A stretch of DNA of 64,000 bases from Paraglaciecola psychrophila 170. Lineage in GTDB: Bacteria; Pseudomonadota; Gammaproteobacteria; Enterobacterales; Alteromonadaceae. Both the position numbers and the translations under genes were made by a program. This document shows, piece after piece, positions 29,102-38,626 of the stretch. Where the stretch lies: contig NC_020514.1 of assembly GCF_000347635.1 (NCBI RefSeq), positions 1,240,001 through 1,304,000 of the forward strand, in the 5' to 3' direction. Within the stretch, counting starts at the first letter, position 1. Every line of letters starts with the position of its first letter. Under the pieces are notes generated by a model that ran no database searches, was not told where the DNA came from, and saw nothing but the letters and a program-made list of their open reading frames with translations.

Positions 29102-31438
29102 ATGAGCACCAAAACTCTTTCCAAACTAGCTTTATCTGTATCTGCTGCACTGGGTACCTGTGCTTTTATGGCTCCTGCTTTAGCAGCAGAAGCGTCAGAA
29201 GAAAGCATGGAGTCGATCACAGTAGTCGGCAAAAGCGTTTCTTATGCCAACAACCAAACATCAGACGAAATGATGAAACAGCAAACATCCATGACCAGCG
29301 TATTGGCTGCTATTGATAATTTGCCAGGGGTATTAATAAACGAAGGTGATACTTTTGGTGCTGATGATTGGTCCACCAGTATTTCTATTCGTGGATTCCA
29401 AGTAGATTTGTCACAGCAGCAAATTGGTATGACGGTAGATGGCATTGCCAATGGTAATTCTAATTATGGTGGCGGCGCTAAAGCTAACCGTTATATTGAT
29501 ACTGAAAACTTAGCCAGAGTCGACGTATCCCAAGGTACAGCAGATATTGCTTCTCGCTCCCATGAAGCATTAGGTGGTACCCTCGATTTTGTTACTTTGA
29601 TGCCTGGCGTAGACGAACGTTTGGTGGTCAGCGCTACACTTGCTGAGTTTGATGGCAGAAAGTTTTTTGCACGTTATGAAACAGGTGAAATCGCTAAAGA
29701 TACTTTTGCATGGTTCAGTGTGTCTAACCAAGAAAGTAGTGACTGGATGGATCAAACTGCTGAAAATGTGCGTGACCATTTTGCTGCAAAAGTGATTAGC
29801 ACTATCGGTGATGTTAATTTGACTGCTTATGCATCTTACGACGATACCCATGAAGACAATTACCAACGTATATATGGCTTGTCGCAATTTGAGCAAAACT
29901 CTAATTGGGATCAGCTGACTAGCGAGTGGACAGGTATCCCTTACCAAGATCAAGCTTATCGCCGTGGTTGGTCTACGTTAAGAGAAAACTTTTTTACTTA
30001 TTTAAAGGCTGACTTTACTGTGGGTGAAGTAGCTTTTAGTACCAATGTTTATTATCACAATAACGAAGGTCGTGGTGATTGGGTGCCGCCTTATCTGGTG
30101 AATGTGACTGATGACGGAGAAGGCGTTGGTCATTCTGAAGTCGTATCGGGCAACACGGTTTATGGTGGTGACATTTTAGGTCAAATTTTCTTTGTTGACA
30201 GAGCGGGTGTTCAGCTTAGTCCTATCGATGGTTGTGTAAGCTCTATTAGTTTCCCTTACGGAGGCGCAGGCGCTGAGTATGACCCAGGTTGTCATGAACA
30301 AGGGGCTATTCCAGTAGGTTCATATCGCACGACTAATTATGAAAAATCACGTATTGGTATCAACGGTGACTTTATCTGGGATGCGCGTATAGCCGATATG
30401 GATAATACGCTACGTGGTGGTTTTTGGTACGAAGATTACACGCGTGATGAAACTCGTAGCTGGCAGAAAATCATCGATTCGGCGACTAGTTACCGTTTTG
30501 ATGAAACTCCTTATTGGGTTCAGTATGATCGCGAATTCCCAGTAGAAACCACGATGTTTTACCTTGAAGACCAACTTGATTTAGGTTTTGCTAAAGCTCA
30601 CTTCGGTATCAAGCAGTTTTTTGTTGATGTGTCGAAAAATGACCGATTTAATGCAATCAACGATCAGGGTGTATCTTCAGATTCAGACTTACTGTTCTCA
30701 GCGGGTTTTGTTGCACCTTTACCTGTAACTGGACTTGAGATGTTCGCTGGTTTTGCACAAAACTACGCTTCCATCAAAGATGCTGTATTAGAGCGTGATG
30801 ATTCAGATTTAAGCTTAGTGAAACCAGAAACCGCAGACAACTTTGATTTGGGTCTACGTTTTTCTTCTAGAGATGTAAGCGCTAGCTTGACCTATTACGC
30901 CACTAAATTTGATGACAGGATCAACTTTGTGAGTAATGAAACTGTGACAGGTATCGACTTCTTAGAGTCGGCTGCTGGTGGTTATATTAATGATGGTGGC
31001 ATAGAGTCGACAGGTTTTGAAGCATCGTTAAGTTACCAACTTTCTGAAAACTTCAGCGTGTATGGGTCTTATACCAGCAATGATTCAGAATATACCGACG
31101 CCGAGTATTTAGGTAATGGTGTCATTGGTGCCGCTGAACAAATGGGTGTGGTGAGCATTGATTGGGTACGAGGTAACCATTATGCAGGCCTAAGCACTAA
31201 ATATGTTGGCGAACGTTGGATGAATCAAGCGAATACCGCAGCTGTAGAAGCTTATACAGTCAGTGATTTTTACTTGGGTACGTCCATTGACGACTTAGGC
31301 AGTAGTGTTGAGTCGATTGAGATTAACCTTACCATCAACAATCTGTTTGATGAAAGTTACCTTGGTACTGTTGCCACTAATGCAGCATGGATAGGAGCTC
31401 CTCGTACGGTTGCCCTAAATCTAAAAGCCGCTTTTTAA
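29102..31438 (+). CDS. TonB-dependent outer-membrane receptor of the phosphatase locus
   Basis: 778 residues. The signal peptide ends near AALAAEA (about residue 29). The plug carries ESITVVGKSVSYAN, ISIRGFQVDLSQQQIGMTVD and VDVSQGTADIASRS. The barrel runs to the closing strand RTVALNLKAAF. A pair of cysteines in an extracellular loop (GCVSS ... PGCHEQ, near 378-400) may form a disulfide. It heads a set of exported hydrolases of the alkaline-phosphatase, PhoD and esterase types, so the imported ligand may be an organophosphate or the product of ester cleavage. A terminator separates it from the next gene. Confidence 0.92.
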   Translation: MSTKTLSKLALSVSAALGTCAFMAPALAAEASEESMESITVVGKSVSYANNQTSDEMMKQQTSMTSVLAAIDNLPGVLINEGDTFGADDWSTSISIRGFQVDLSQQQIGMTVDGIANGNSNYGGGAKANRYIDTENLARVDVSQGTADIASRSHEALGGTLDFVTLMPGVDERLVVSATLAEFDGRKFFARYETGEIAKDTFAWFSVSNQESSDWMDQTAENVRDHFAAKVISTIGDVNLTAYASYDDTHEDNYQRIYGLSQFEQNSNWDQLTSEWTGIPYQDQAYRRGWSTLRENFFTYLKADFTVGEVAFSTNVYYHNNEGRGDWVPPYLVNVTDDGEGVGHSEVVSGNTVYGGDILGQIFFVDRAGVQLSPIDGCVSSISFPYGGAGAEYDPGCHEQGAIPVGSYRTTNYEKSRIGINGDFIWDARIADMDNTLRGGFWYEDYTRDETRSWQKIIDSATSYRFDETPYWVQYDREFPVETTMFYLEDQLDLGFAKAHFGIKQFFVDVSKNDRFNAINDQGVSSDSDLLFSAGFVAPLPVTGLEMFAGFAQNYASIKDAVLERDDSDLSLVKPETADNFDLGLRFSSRDVSASLTYYATKFDDRINFVSNETVTGIDFLESAAGGYINDGGIESTGFEASLSYQLSENFSVYGSYTSNDSEYTDAEYLGNGVIGAAEQMGVVSIDWVRGNHYAGLSTKYVGERWMNQANTAAVEAYTVSDFYLGTSIDDLGSSVESIEINLTINNLFDESYLGTVATNAAWIGAPRTVALNLKAAF

Positions 31439-31463
31439 ATAAATTTCCCTGTGTGTCACTTTG

Positions 31464-31492
31464 GGACGAGCTTATGCTCGTCCTTTTTTTTT
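31464..31492 (+). terminator. intrinsic terminator after the TonB receptor
   Basis: GGACGAGC/GCTCGTCC stem with a TTAT loop and an immediate run of at least eight Ts. It would reduce read-through from the receptor to the phosphatase genes. Confidence 0.9.
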
Positions 31493-31514
31493 GCCTAATG
31501 AAAGTGAGTTTGAA

Positions 31515-32637
31515 ATGAAATTAATCTTCTTTTTTGGTTTATGCTGCTTTGTCTTAACAAGCAAAGCTGCCGATAATTTAATATTAGTCAGTATTGACGG
31601 ATTGCGTTGGCAAGAAGTATTTCAGGGGTATCAGGATGATGTGCTTGATTTAGAAACATTTAAGGAACAAAAAGAAGGCTTAGTTAAACAGTTTTCAGGC
31701 ACAAGTGCTGAGAGTAAACGTCAGAAGTTGATGCCTTTTTTTATGGAATGTATTGGCAAAAGAAGGGGTGTTAATAGGTAATCGTGATCTAGGCTCACAG
31801 ATGCAAGTCACAAACGGTTATTGGTTTTCGTATCCAGGTTACAATGAGTTGTTGACAGGAAAAGCTGACCCGAACATTGATTCAAATAAAGCCATCGAAA
31901 ATCCCAATATCACTATATTGGAATGGCTAAACAAACAATCAGAATACCAAGGGAAAGTAGCTGCTTTTGGCAGTTGGGATGTGTTTCCTGCCATTATTAA
32001 TCGGACACGCAGTGGTTTACCTATTAATGCGGGTTTTGAATCTGCCGATTGGGCAGGTTTATCAGATAAAGCTCAGTGGTTAAATACGTTGCAAACACAA
32101 GTTCCCAGTCCTTGGCATAACGTGCGTTTAGATGCATTTACCTTCGGATTTACTAAAGAATATATATTGTTACATCAGCCAAAAGTGATTTATGTGGCAC
32201 TAGGTGAAACAGATGACTTTGCTCATCAAGGTAATTACCCTGAATACTTACGGGGTGCTAACCGAGCCGATAAATTTATTGCTCAGTTGTGGACATTGTT
32301 GCAATCAATGGAGCAGTACCAAGACAATACCAATCTGATAATTACAGTGGATCACGGTCGTGGTGACTCAGCACAGTCATGGCAACACCATGCTAGCCCA
32401 AAGGCTGTAAAAGGTTATTTAAACGGATTAAAACAATATCAGGATGGCATACCCGGTGCAGATCAGATTTGGCTAGCCGCGATGGGCCCAGATGTGAAAG
32501 AATCAGTTGGAAGCCAGCAGACCTCAAACTTCACCTTGGATCAAGTTGCGGCGACTGCCGTGCAATTGCTTGGATTCGACTATTTGCAATTTGCAACGGA
32601 CATTGGCCGACCCTTACCGATAATCAAACAAAGGTAA
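31515..32637 (+). pseudogene. alkaline phosphatase/phosphodiesterase-superfamily enzyme, frameshifted at a T7 run
   Basis: Start ATG 31515 gives a signal peptide (LIFFFGLCCFVLTSKAAD) and the first metal motif LILVSIDGLRWQEVF. The frame is lost at seven Ts (31736-31742). Removing one T gives LMPFLWNVLAKEGVLIGNRD and runs without interruption to 32637. The second part has SYPGYNELLTG, where the nucleophile region of the family lies, and metal-binding GETDDFAHQG and VDHGRG. A working protein would be about 373 residues, periplasmic, hydrolysing phosphate mono- or diesters. The single lesion could be a sequencing error or slippage. Confidence 0.8.
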
Positions 32638-32643
32638 ATCATC

Positions 32644-33672
32644 ATGAAATGTATCACTACCTGTATTTTCTTTTTGATAACAATTAATACAACAATGGCG
32701 GCTAAGCAGGTATCTGATGTGCCGATTAAAATTCTATTTGGCTCATGTTTACACCAAGATAAGCCGCAACCTATCTGGCAAGCGATGAACCAAGAGCAAG
32801 CCGATTTGTTTGTGTTACTTGGAGATAATGTTTACGGTGATACCGAAGATATGCAGGAGTTAAAAGCCAAATATGCCAAGCAGTGGGCAACATCGGGTAT
32901 GCAAACCATGTTGGCGAATACCCTGACTATTGGTATATGGGATGACCATGACTTCGGTGAAAATGATGCTGGTGCAGAATACCCACAAAAAGAGGCGTCT
33001 CGGCAGATCATGCTTGATTATTTTAATGTGCCTAAAGATAGCCCAAGACGCATTAGAGCAGATGGTATCTATACCAGTCATATTTTGACTCAATCCAATA
33101 AAAAAGTGCAGATTATATTGCCCGACTTGCGCTGGAATCGAAGTCCTCTTGAATCAGTAGATAAGCTTCATTATATGCTCAGCAAAGCACCTAATGATTT
33201 AGGACCTTATATACCCAGCAAAGATGAAGCGTCCACTATGCTTGGCGAAACCCAATGGCAATGGTTAGAACAACAATTACAACAACCTGCAGATGTGCGC
33301 GTTTTAGCGACTAGTTTACAATTTCTACCTGAGTTTTCTGGATGGGAATCGTGGGCAAACTTACCCCATGAAAGACAACGGTTTTTAGCCTTGCTCGATA
33401 AATATCAAATAGATAACCTGGTGATTGTTAGCGGCGATACTCATTGGAGTGAATTCAGCCAAATAGCCCGAAATAACCAAAAGTTATTGTGGGAAATGAC
33501 AGCCTCTGGCCTTACTGAAGAATGGAAAAATGTCAGCCCCAATCAACATAGGGTAGGGGAGAGTTATGCCAAGGCAAACTATGGTGTGATTGAACTATCA
33601 GGTAAACAATTAACCATGAGCATTAAAGATGTATCTGGCAATACCGTTATGTCACACATAATCGAACTATAA
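32644..33672 (+). CDS. PhoD-like metallophosphatase
   Basis: 342 residues with a signal peptide (ITTCIFFLITINTTMAA). Metallophosphoesterase motifs are in order: FGSCLHQ, LLGDNVYGD, GIWDDHDFGENDAG and, late, VSGDTHWSEF. This is the PhoD/alkaline phosphatase D pattern (calcium/iron enzymes for phosphodiesters and monoesters). An AAAGG site precedes ATG, and only six bases separate it from the preceding gene, so the two are coupled. Length is shorter than classic PhoD, as in the exported marine subgroup. Confidence 0.9.
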   Translation: MKCITTCIFFLITINTTMAAKQVSDVPIKILFGSCLHQDKPQPIWQAMNQEQADLFVLLGDNVYGDTEDMQELKAKYAKQWATSGMQTMLANTLTIGIWDDHDFGENDAGAEYPQKEASRQIMLDYFNVPKDSPRRIRADGIYTSHILTQSNKKVQIILPDLRWNRSPLESVDKLHYMLSKAPNDLGPYIPSKDEASTMLGETQWQWLEQQLQQPADVRVLATSLQFLPEFSGWESWANLPHERQRFLALLDKYQIDNLVIVSGDTHWSEFSQIARNNQKLLWEMTASGLTEEWKNVSPNQHRVGESYAKANYGVIELSGKQLTMSIKDVSGNTVMSHIIEL

Positions 33673-33740
33673 AATCGAACTGACAAGCCCTTGTCTTCAG
33701 AGGTAGACTTAAACTTCACTCCCCTTGTTTGGAATCGCTT

Positions 33741-34827
33741 ATGAGAACGTGTTGCCTAGGTTTTATCTTAATGTTATTGAATGTCATCACTGCACAGGCC
33801 AAAGAGAACGATGCAGAAATGACTATTGCTAATTCGCAAGTGCGGCTTTTACAATCTGAAATTGTCAAACAAGAATACCAACTGCTGATTAAGACGCCTG
33901 CCGGTTATGGGAAAACAGATAAAACCTATCCCGTTATCTATTTTCTCGACGCTCAATGGGATTTCCCTTTGATGGTCTCTACCTATGGGCAATCTTATTA
34001 TGATGGTTTTATACCAGAAGCCATTTTAGTCGGTATTCAATGGGGCGGTGAAAATCCCGACCCAAATGTATTACGCGTTAGAGACTTCACCCCTAGTCAC
34101 ATGTCTGGCGTCCCTAATTCAGGCGGCGCTGGCAAATTTTTGCAATTTATCAAACAGGAGCTCATTCCTTTCATGGGCAACGAATACCGCACCAATAACA
34201 ACAGAGTATTGATGGGAAGCTCATATGGTGGTTTATTTACCTTGTATACTTTATTTAACGAGCCCAGCTTATTTAATGGTTACATACCCACATCATCTGC
34301 ATCCGCATGGGATAACAACCTTATTTATTCTTACGCTAAGGCTTTTGCTGAAAAGAAACTGACGCATCCAATCAGGCTTTATTCTGCCATAGGTGAATTC
34401 GATGTCTTAATGCCTGTCTTTGATGATTTGTCGGCATTTTTTTGTGAAGCAGAATTTCAAAGAGTTATCTTTTAAATTCGAACGTATAGCAGGCTTAGGT
34501 CATGCCAGTTTAAAAAGCGCAGGTAACACCTGGGGATTACATTATGTGTTTGCGAAGCCCAAGTTGGCTTTGAGCAACGCACAGCTTTTACAGTTTGTAG
34601 GCCAGTATCGAGGCACAAAATCTGATGACTTAGTGAATGTGTTGATAGAAAAAGGGCAATTACAGCTTCAAATTTCCGATAAAAAACATCTTCTTTTTGC
34701 TAGCACAACACGTAATTTTTATCAGGAAGGTGAGTTTCAACAAGCTAGTTTTGATTCCATAACCAAGCCTCAGAAAATGATTATTGAGAACTTCTTTAGT
34801 GTTGAAACTTTTTTACTGGTTGAGTGA
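33741..34827 (+). pseudogene. exported esterase (IroE/Fes-like alpha/beta-hydrolase), frameshifted at a T7 run
   Basis: From ATG 33741: signal peptide, then an esterase-D-type alpha/beta hydrolase with YPVIYFLDAQWDFP and nucleophile Ser in LMGSSYGGLF. The frame breaks at seven Ts (34437-34443). Deleting one T continues FFVKQNFKELSFKFERIAGL, which contains GLGHASLKSAG with the catalytic His, and ends at 34827. The family cleaves ester bonds of siderophores and acylated compounds in the periplasm. It is last in the phosphatase locus. The lesion type equals that in the first gene of the set. Confidence 0.78.
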
Positions 34828-34863
34828 TTTTATGTTGAAAACAGCATTTGGTTGAGCAGGAAT

Positions 34864-34901
34864 AAGGTAACTCACTCAACGTCAGCTGAGTGGGTTGCCT
34901 T
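34864..34901. terminator. bidirectional hairpin between esterase and dapD
   Basis: Arms AAGGTAACTCACTCA and TGAGTGGGTTGCCTT pair at 13 of 15 positions around an eight-base loop, between convergent genes. Confidence 0.65.
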
Positions 34902-34908
34902 AAAAAGT

Positions 34909-35805
34909 CTAATCGTTGCTATGTAAGCTAGCGTTTAGGCCGCCCCATTTAGATGGATCAGCGACGACTGCTTCAACTACTCCTGATTGGCTGTTACGGC
35001 GGAATAATAGGCCATTCATACCTGATAACTGACGTGCTGCAACCACTTCGCCATCTGGTGTGGTAACTTTTGTTCCAGCGGTTACATACAAGCCTGCTTC
35101 AACAATACAATCATCGCCTAAAGAAATACCGATACCGGCATTGGCACCGACCATACAGTTTTTACCAATTGCATTAATGGTTTTACCGCCACCAGACAAA
35201 GTACCCATAGTAGAGGCTCCGCCACCTATATCAGACCCATCAGCCACTACAACACCCTGGGAAATGCGGCCTTCAACCATTGAGCTACCTAAAGTACCAG
35301 CGTTGAAGTTAACAAAGCCTTCGTGCATCACAGTTGTGCCAGACGCTAAATGTGCGCCCATACGTACTCGGTCGGCATCACCAATGCGCACACCTTCTGG
35401 GATAACGTAATCGACCATTCTTGGAAATTTATCAATAGAAGTAACAGCTAAGTGATGAACTTCAGTGGCAATCAACTCTCTTAATTCTTCCACCTTACTG
35501 GGTAATATGGGGCCAGCAGATGTCCATGCTACATTGGTTAATAAACCAAACACACCTTCAAGGTTAATGTTGTTGGGTTGCACTGCGCATTCTGATAATA
35601 AGTGAAGTCGTAAATATGCGTCTTCAGCAGATTGTGGAGTGGCATCTATATCTAGACTAATTTCGACAAATTCGCCTTTAATCAAACCTACTTTACTGGC
35701 TAAGCAGTGACGCTCAATTTTTTTATTGCTGCGAGGAAACCATACATCTAAGGTTTTGCCAGTTTCGACATCGATGTATCGATGTCCATTACGGGTGATT
35801 GTCAT
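34909..35805 (-). CDS. dapD: 2,3,4,5-tetrahydropyridine-2,6-dicarboxylate N-succinyltransferase
   Basis: 298 residues. The C-terminal half is a left-handed beta-helix of hexapeptide repeats, including GAHLASGTTVMHEGFVNFNA, TLGSSMVEGRISQGVVV and NCMVGANAGIGISLGDDCIV. The N-terminal domain binds the amino-acid substrate. It catalyses the succinylation step of lysine/diaminopimelate synthesis. Length and the FNAGTLG signature fit the longer DapD type rather than the 274-residue E. coli type. An AGGAC site precedes ATG 35805. It is isolated from other dap genes, as is common. Confidence 0.9.
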   Translation of the reverse strand: MTITRNGHRYIDVETGKTLDVWFPRSNKKIERHCLASKVGLIKGEFVEISLDIDATPQSAEDAYLRLHLLSECAVQPNNINLEGVFGLLTNVAWTSAGPILPSKVEELRELIATEVHHLAVTSIDKFPRMVDYVIPEGVRIGDADRVRMGAHLASGTTVMHEGFVNFNAGTLGSSMVEGRISQGVVVADGSDIGGGASTMGTLSGGGKTINAIGKNCMVGANAGIGISLGDDCIVEAGLYVTAGTKVTTPDGEVVAARQLSGMNGLLFRRNSQSGVVEAVVADPSKWGGLNASLHSND

Positions 35806-35918
35806 TGTTATGTCCTAAATTGGAGGATTCATTATGATCTTATTATTACGTGAATTACGATTAATCGCAGCCAGTTTTTGTTTATAGGTTATGCCAAATG
35901 AGGCGTTGGTCGCTTTTA

Positions 35919-36767
35919 CTACAAAGAAAGTTCTAATTTAGCGTGAGGATTACCTAAATCTTTTATCAGTTGTATAACTGGAAAGTTATGTAAATCGAAC
36001 TCTACGCCTCTACTATTAGGGTTAGCGCCAGTTTCATCAAAGAAACAAAATGTCAGTATTTGATTAAACGAGTTGCTGTTCCACAAATAACAGCGGTCAA
36101 ATCCGCTTTGCATGAGAGCATAATTTTGTTGGCCTTCAACCCATTTTGAACTTCTCGAAATATTACGCTTTTGAAAATATTCTAGCCCCAAAGGATGTAT
36201 CTGATTCTGTTCTTGCAGGCTATTAATAAATTTATCTAGCGGAATATCACCGTCTTTTTGTCCACTTAAATCATGGACTTGTTGCATAGTTAAGGGTGGC
36301 CCAAATTTGTCAACGGCGGCACTAAGGGTTTGTTCACGTATGGGGGTCATACTCATATAGGCGTCTTGCAGATAATAAGTGCCTGTAATCTGCTTTATAA
36401 AACCGTTGTGTTTGTCGAAGTAAAGCTCTACTTTTTGCTCAAGGCGGCTATTTTCATATGGCTGATAAAAACTAAACTTGATTTTGTCACTTACGGTTCC
36501 TCCTCGAATATTACCCAACTCACCCCCTTTTCTGTCAAGGTTTATGGCTTGTTGCAATACATTGTCACCGACTTTAACACCTTTAATTGAGAGTAACGTA
36601 TCGACTGTTTGGCTCGTGTCATCCAAAGATAAAGAGTTTGATTTGTTAAAGCGCTCTAGACCACGCAATGCTTCAAAAGGATGCGACTGTTGCAGCGTCT
36701 GGGCCAAAGCCAAAGGCGTTGCCAACATTGCCATCAAACTACTTACTAATACAAAAAGTTTAACCAC
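35919..36767 (-). CDS. unknown secreted protein with signal peptide
   Basis: 282 residues from GTG 36767 (AGGAG nine bases upstream). A signal peptide ends at ALAQ (residue 23). The mature part alternates charged and aromatic residues, with two close cysteines near residues 225 and 240 (DRCYLW, LTFCFFDE) that could form a periplasmic disulfide. It has no membrane segment and no domain I recognise. It lies upstream of dapD on the same strand, with 113 bases between, so co-transcription is possible but not evident. Confidence 0.7.
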   Translation of the reverse strand: MVKLFVLVSSLMAMLATPLALAQTLQQSHPFEALRGLERFNKSNSLSLDDTSQTVDTLLSIKGVKVGDNVLQQAINLDRKGGELGNIRGGTVSDKIKFSFYQPYENSRLEQKVELYFDKHNGFIKQITGTYYLQDAYMSMTPIREQTLSAAVDKFGPPLTMQQVHDLSGQKDGDIPLDKFINSLQEQNQIHPLGLEYFQKRNISRSSKWVEGQQNYALMQSGFDRCYLWNSNSFNQILTFCFFDETGANPNSRGVEFDLHNFPVIQLIKDLGNPHAKLELSL

Positions 36768-36960
36768 TTTTATTCACTCCTGATTGACTAAATATCGCGG
36801 TTTTTGTCATACCGCCATGTATCTTGTAAGACTCAAGTCTACGCTATTCAAACGAATGAAACACAAAGACGTAAGCACTTACACTTTTAAAGTTTTTCCC
36901 ATGAATTAATTTGCTAATGTATGTCACAAATTATAAATGCATTTGGAGCTGAGTTACTTG

Positions 36961-38514
36961 ATGTCTCACTTTTTTCGTCACATACTTTTATCTGGAAACC
37001 GTTGTCTTATAAGTTTAGGACTGGCGAGTCTAGGACTTCTGACATCACCGGCATATGCCAAATACACAGATATTTTTACTCAGCACCAGATTGACCTTAA
37101 ATTTAATGTTAATCAACCGGTGTTAATTGCTGACCTTTTGCCACAAGCCGGCGCAGAACTTGTGATAGTCGGTGTGGATGACAAGCAACAGCGTATGTTA
37201 GCTATTTATTTCTTTGATACACAAACCAATACCTACATTCAACAAGACAAGATCAATATTGCGGACAATGTTTTTGCCTATGATGTGGGTGAAGCACAAC
37301 AAGACGGTTTTCAGCGTTTGTACCTTTTAGACAAATCTATGGTGCATCGTTATGTGCCTGCCCACTTATCACACGAGTCGACATGGGTGAATGGCGAGAC
37401 GGTTTCATCTATGTATCTTAGCGATAAAGCAGAATCGTTTAGGGAAATGGACTTTATCCAAGATTTAAATAACGATGGTCTTGATGATATTATACTGCCG
37501 CACTTTGAACAGCTTAATTTATGGTTGTCCGATTGCTGCGGTGATAGGCATCCCCAAAGCTTACCTATTGCTGCACGGATTGAAATCAACCAAAGCAGTG
37601 TCAGTTATGACGACCAAGAGCTGTATTTTCAGGATATGGATTTAGATGGGAAAACAGACTTGGTGACAGTAGAACAAGGTCAATTGAATGTTTTTACTCA
37701 GAACGAAAATATGCAGTTTTCACTGATCCCCATCAATATTAAAATTGATCAATCCATTTATGCTGTGGATTGGTGGAAAATGAAAGGTCCTAGTGGACAA
37801 GAAATGGATCAAAGTGATATTCAACATCGTGCTGTCAAAGCCATTGATGACTTTAATAGTGATGGCATCCCAGATATCGCCTTGCAGTTTACGAAAAGCT
37901 CTGGAGTATTAGATAAAACCATTGATTTTGAGTTTTTCTATGGGGCGTTAAAAGAAGGCAAGTTAAGCTATTCTGATCAAGCCAGTACCAATATCACCTC
38001 TGAAGACACCTTATCTAACCTAACATTTTTAGACAGAGACATGGATGGCAGACAAGAAGTGTCGGTATCGTCTTTTGATATTGGTATCTCCCAGATTGTA
38101 GGGGCTTTGTTATCCGGTAGTATCGACCAAGATGTGTTGATTTTTTCTATGAATGAAAATAATCAATTTGGTAAAGTGCCCCTTGTCAGTCAAGAAGTGG
38201 AAATTACTTTTAGTTTATCTTCGGGTACACGAGGCCAACCTTTGATTAAAATGATTGATATCAATGGCGATACGTTTAAAGACATAGTGTATTCAGATGG
38301 CGACGAGTTGATTCGAGCGTTATTAGCCACACCTGATCAGCAAAAGCCTTACGCCAATCGTTCACTTCGTCAGAAACTGCCTATGCCAAAAAATCCCTCA
38401 AATGCCACAACAGAAGATCTCAATAGTGACGGAAAGATAGACGTGGTGTTACATCATGGCCCCGCAGACAACTCTGAGCTATTGAAGAGAGTCATAGTGT
38501 TGTTGGCGAATTAA
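36961..38514 (+). CDS. FG-GAP/VCBS-repeat exported calcium-binding protein
   Basis: 517 residues from ATG 36961, which puts a normal signal peptide (LSGNRCLISLGLASLGLLTS) at the start and leaves TTGGAG 15-20 bases upstream. At least six DxDxDG-type loops are spread along the chain: DLNNDGLDDIILP, DMDLDGKTDLVT, DFNSDGIPDIALQ, DRDMDGRQEVSVS, DINGDTFKDIVYS and DLNSDGKIDVVLH. This is the beta-propeller FG-GAP pattern, each blade binding calcium. Such proteins are surface or periplasmic and act in adhesion or as binding platforms; nothing shows an enzyme. Confidence 0.85.
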   Translation: MSHFFRHILLSGNRCLISLGLASLGLLTSPAYAKYTDIFTQHQIDLKFNVNQPVLIADLLPQAGAELVIVGVDDKQQRMLAIYFFDTQTNTYIQQDKINIADNVFAYDVGEAQQDGFQRLYLLDKSMVHRYVPAHLSHESTWVNGETVSSMYLSDKAESFREMDFIQDLNNDGLDDIILPHFEQLNLWLSDCCGDRHPQSLPIAARIEINQSSVSYDDQELYFQDMDLDGKTDLVTVEQGQLNVFTQNENMQFSLIPINIKIDQSIYAVDWWKMKGPSGQEMDQSDIQHRAVKAIDDFNSDGIPDIALQFTKSSGVLDKTIDFEFFYGALKEGKLSYSDQASTNITSEDTLSNLTFLDRDMDGRQEVSVSSFDIGISQIVGALLSGSIDQDVLIFSMNENNQFGKVPLVSQEVEITFSLSSGTRGQPLIKMIDINGDTFKDIVYSDGDELIRALLATPDQQKPYANRSLRQKLPMPKNPSNATTEDLNSDGKIDVVLHHGPADNSELLKRVIVLLAN

Positions 38515-38580
38515 GGTTTTCTTTGCAGGATTAAAATTTCATTCTGTTTAGGTGTTTGTTATCCACCAACTGCTGATTAA

Positions 38581-38604
38581 AAGGCTGCAATAAGGAGCAG
38601 CCTT
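38581..38604. terminator. bidirectional terminator hairpin
   Basis: AAGGCTGC/GCAGCCTT, perfect 8-bp stem with an eight-base loop, between the convergent FG-GAP and peptidase genes. Confidence 0.75.
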
Positions 38605-38626
38605 AAATAAATGTGCTGAGCCAAGA

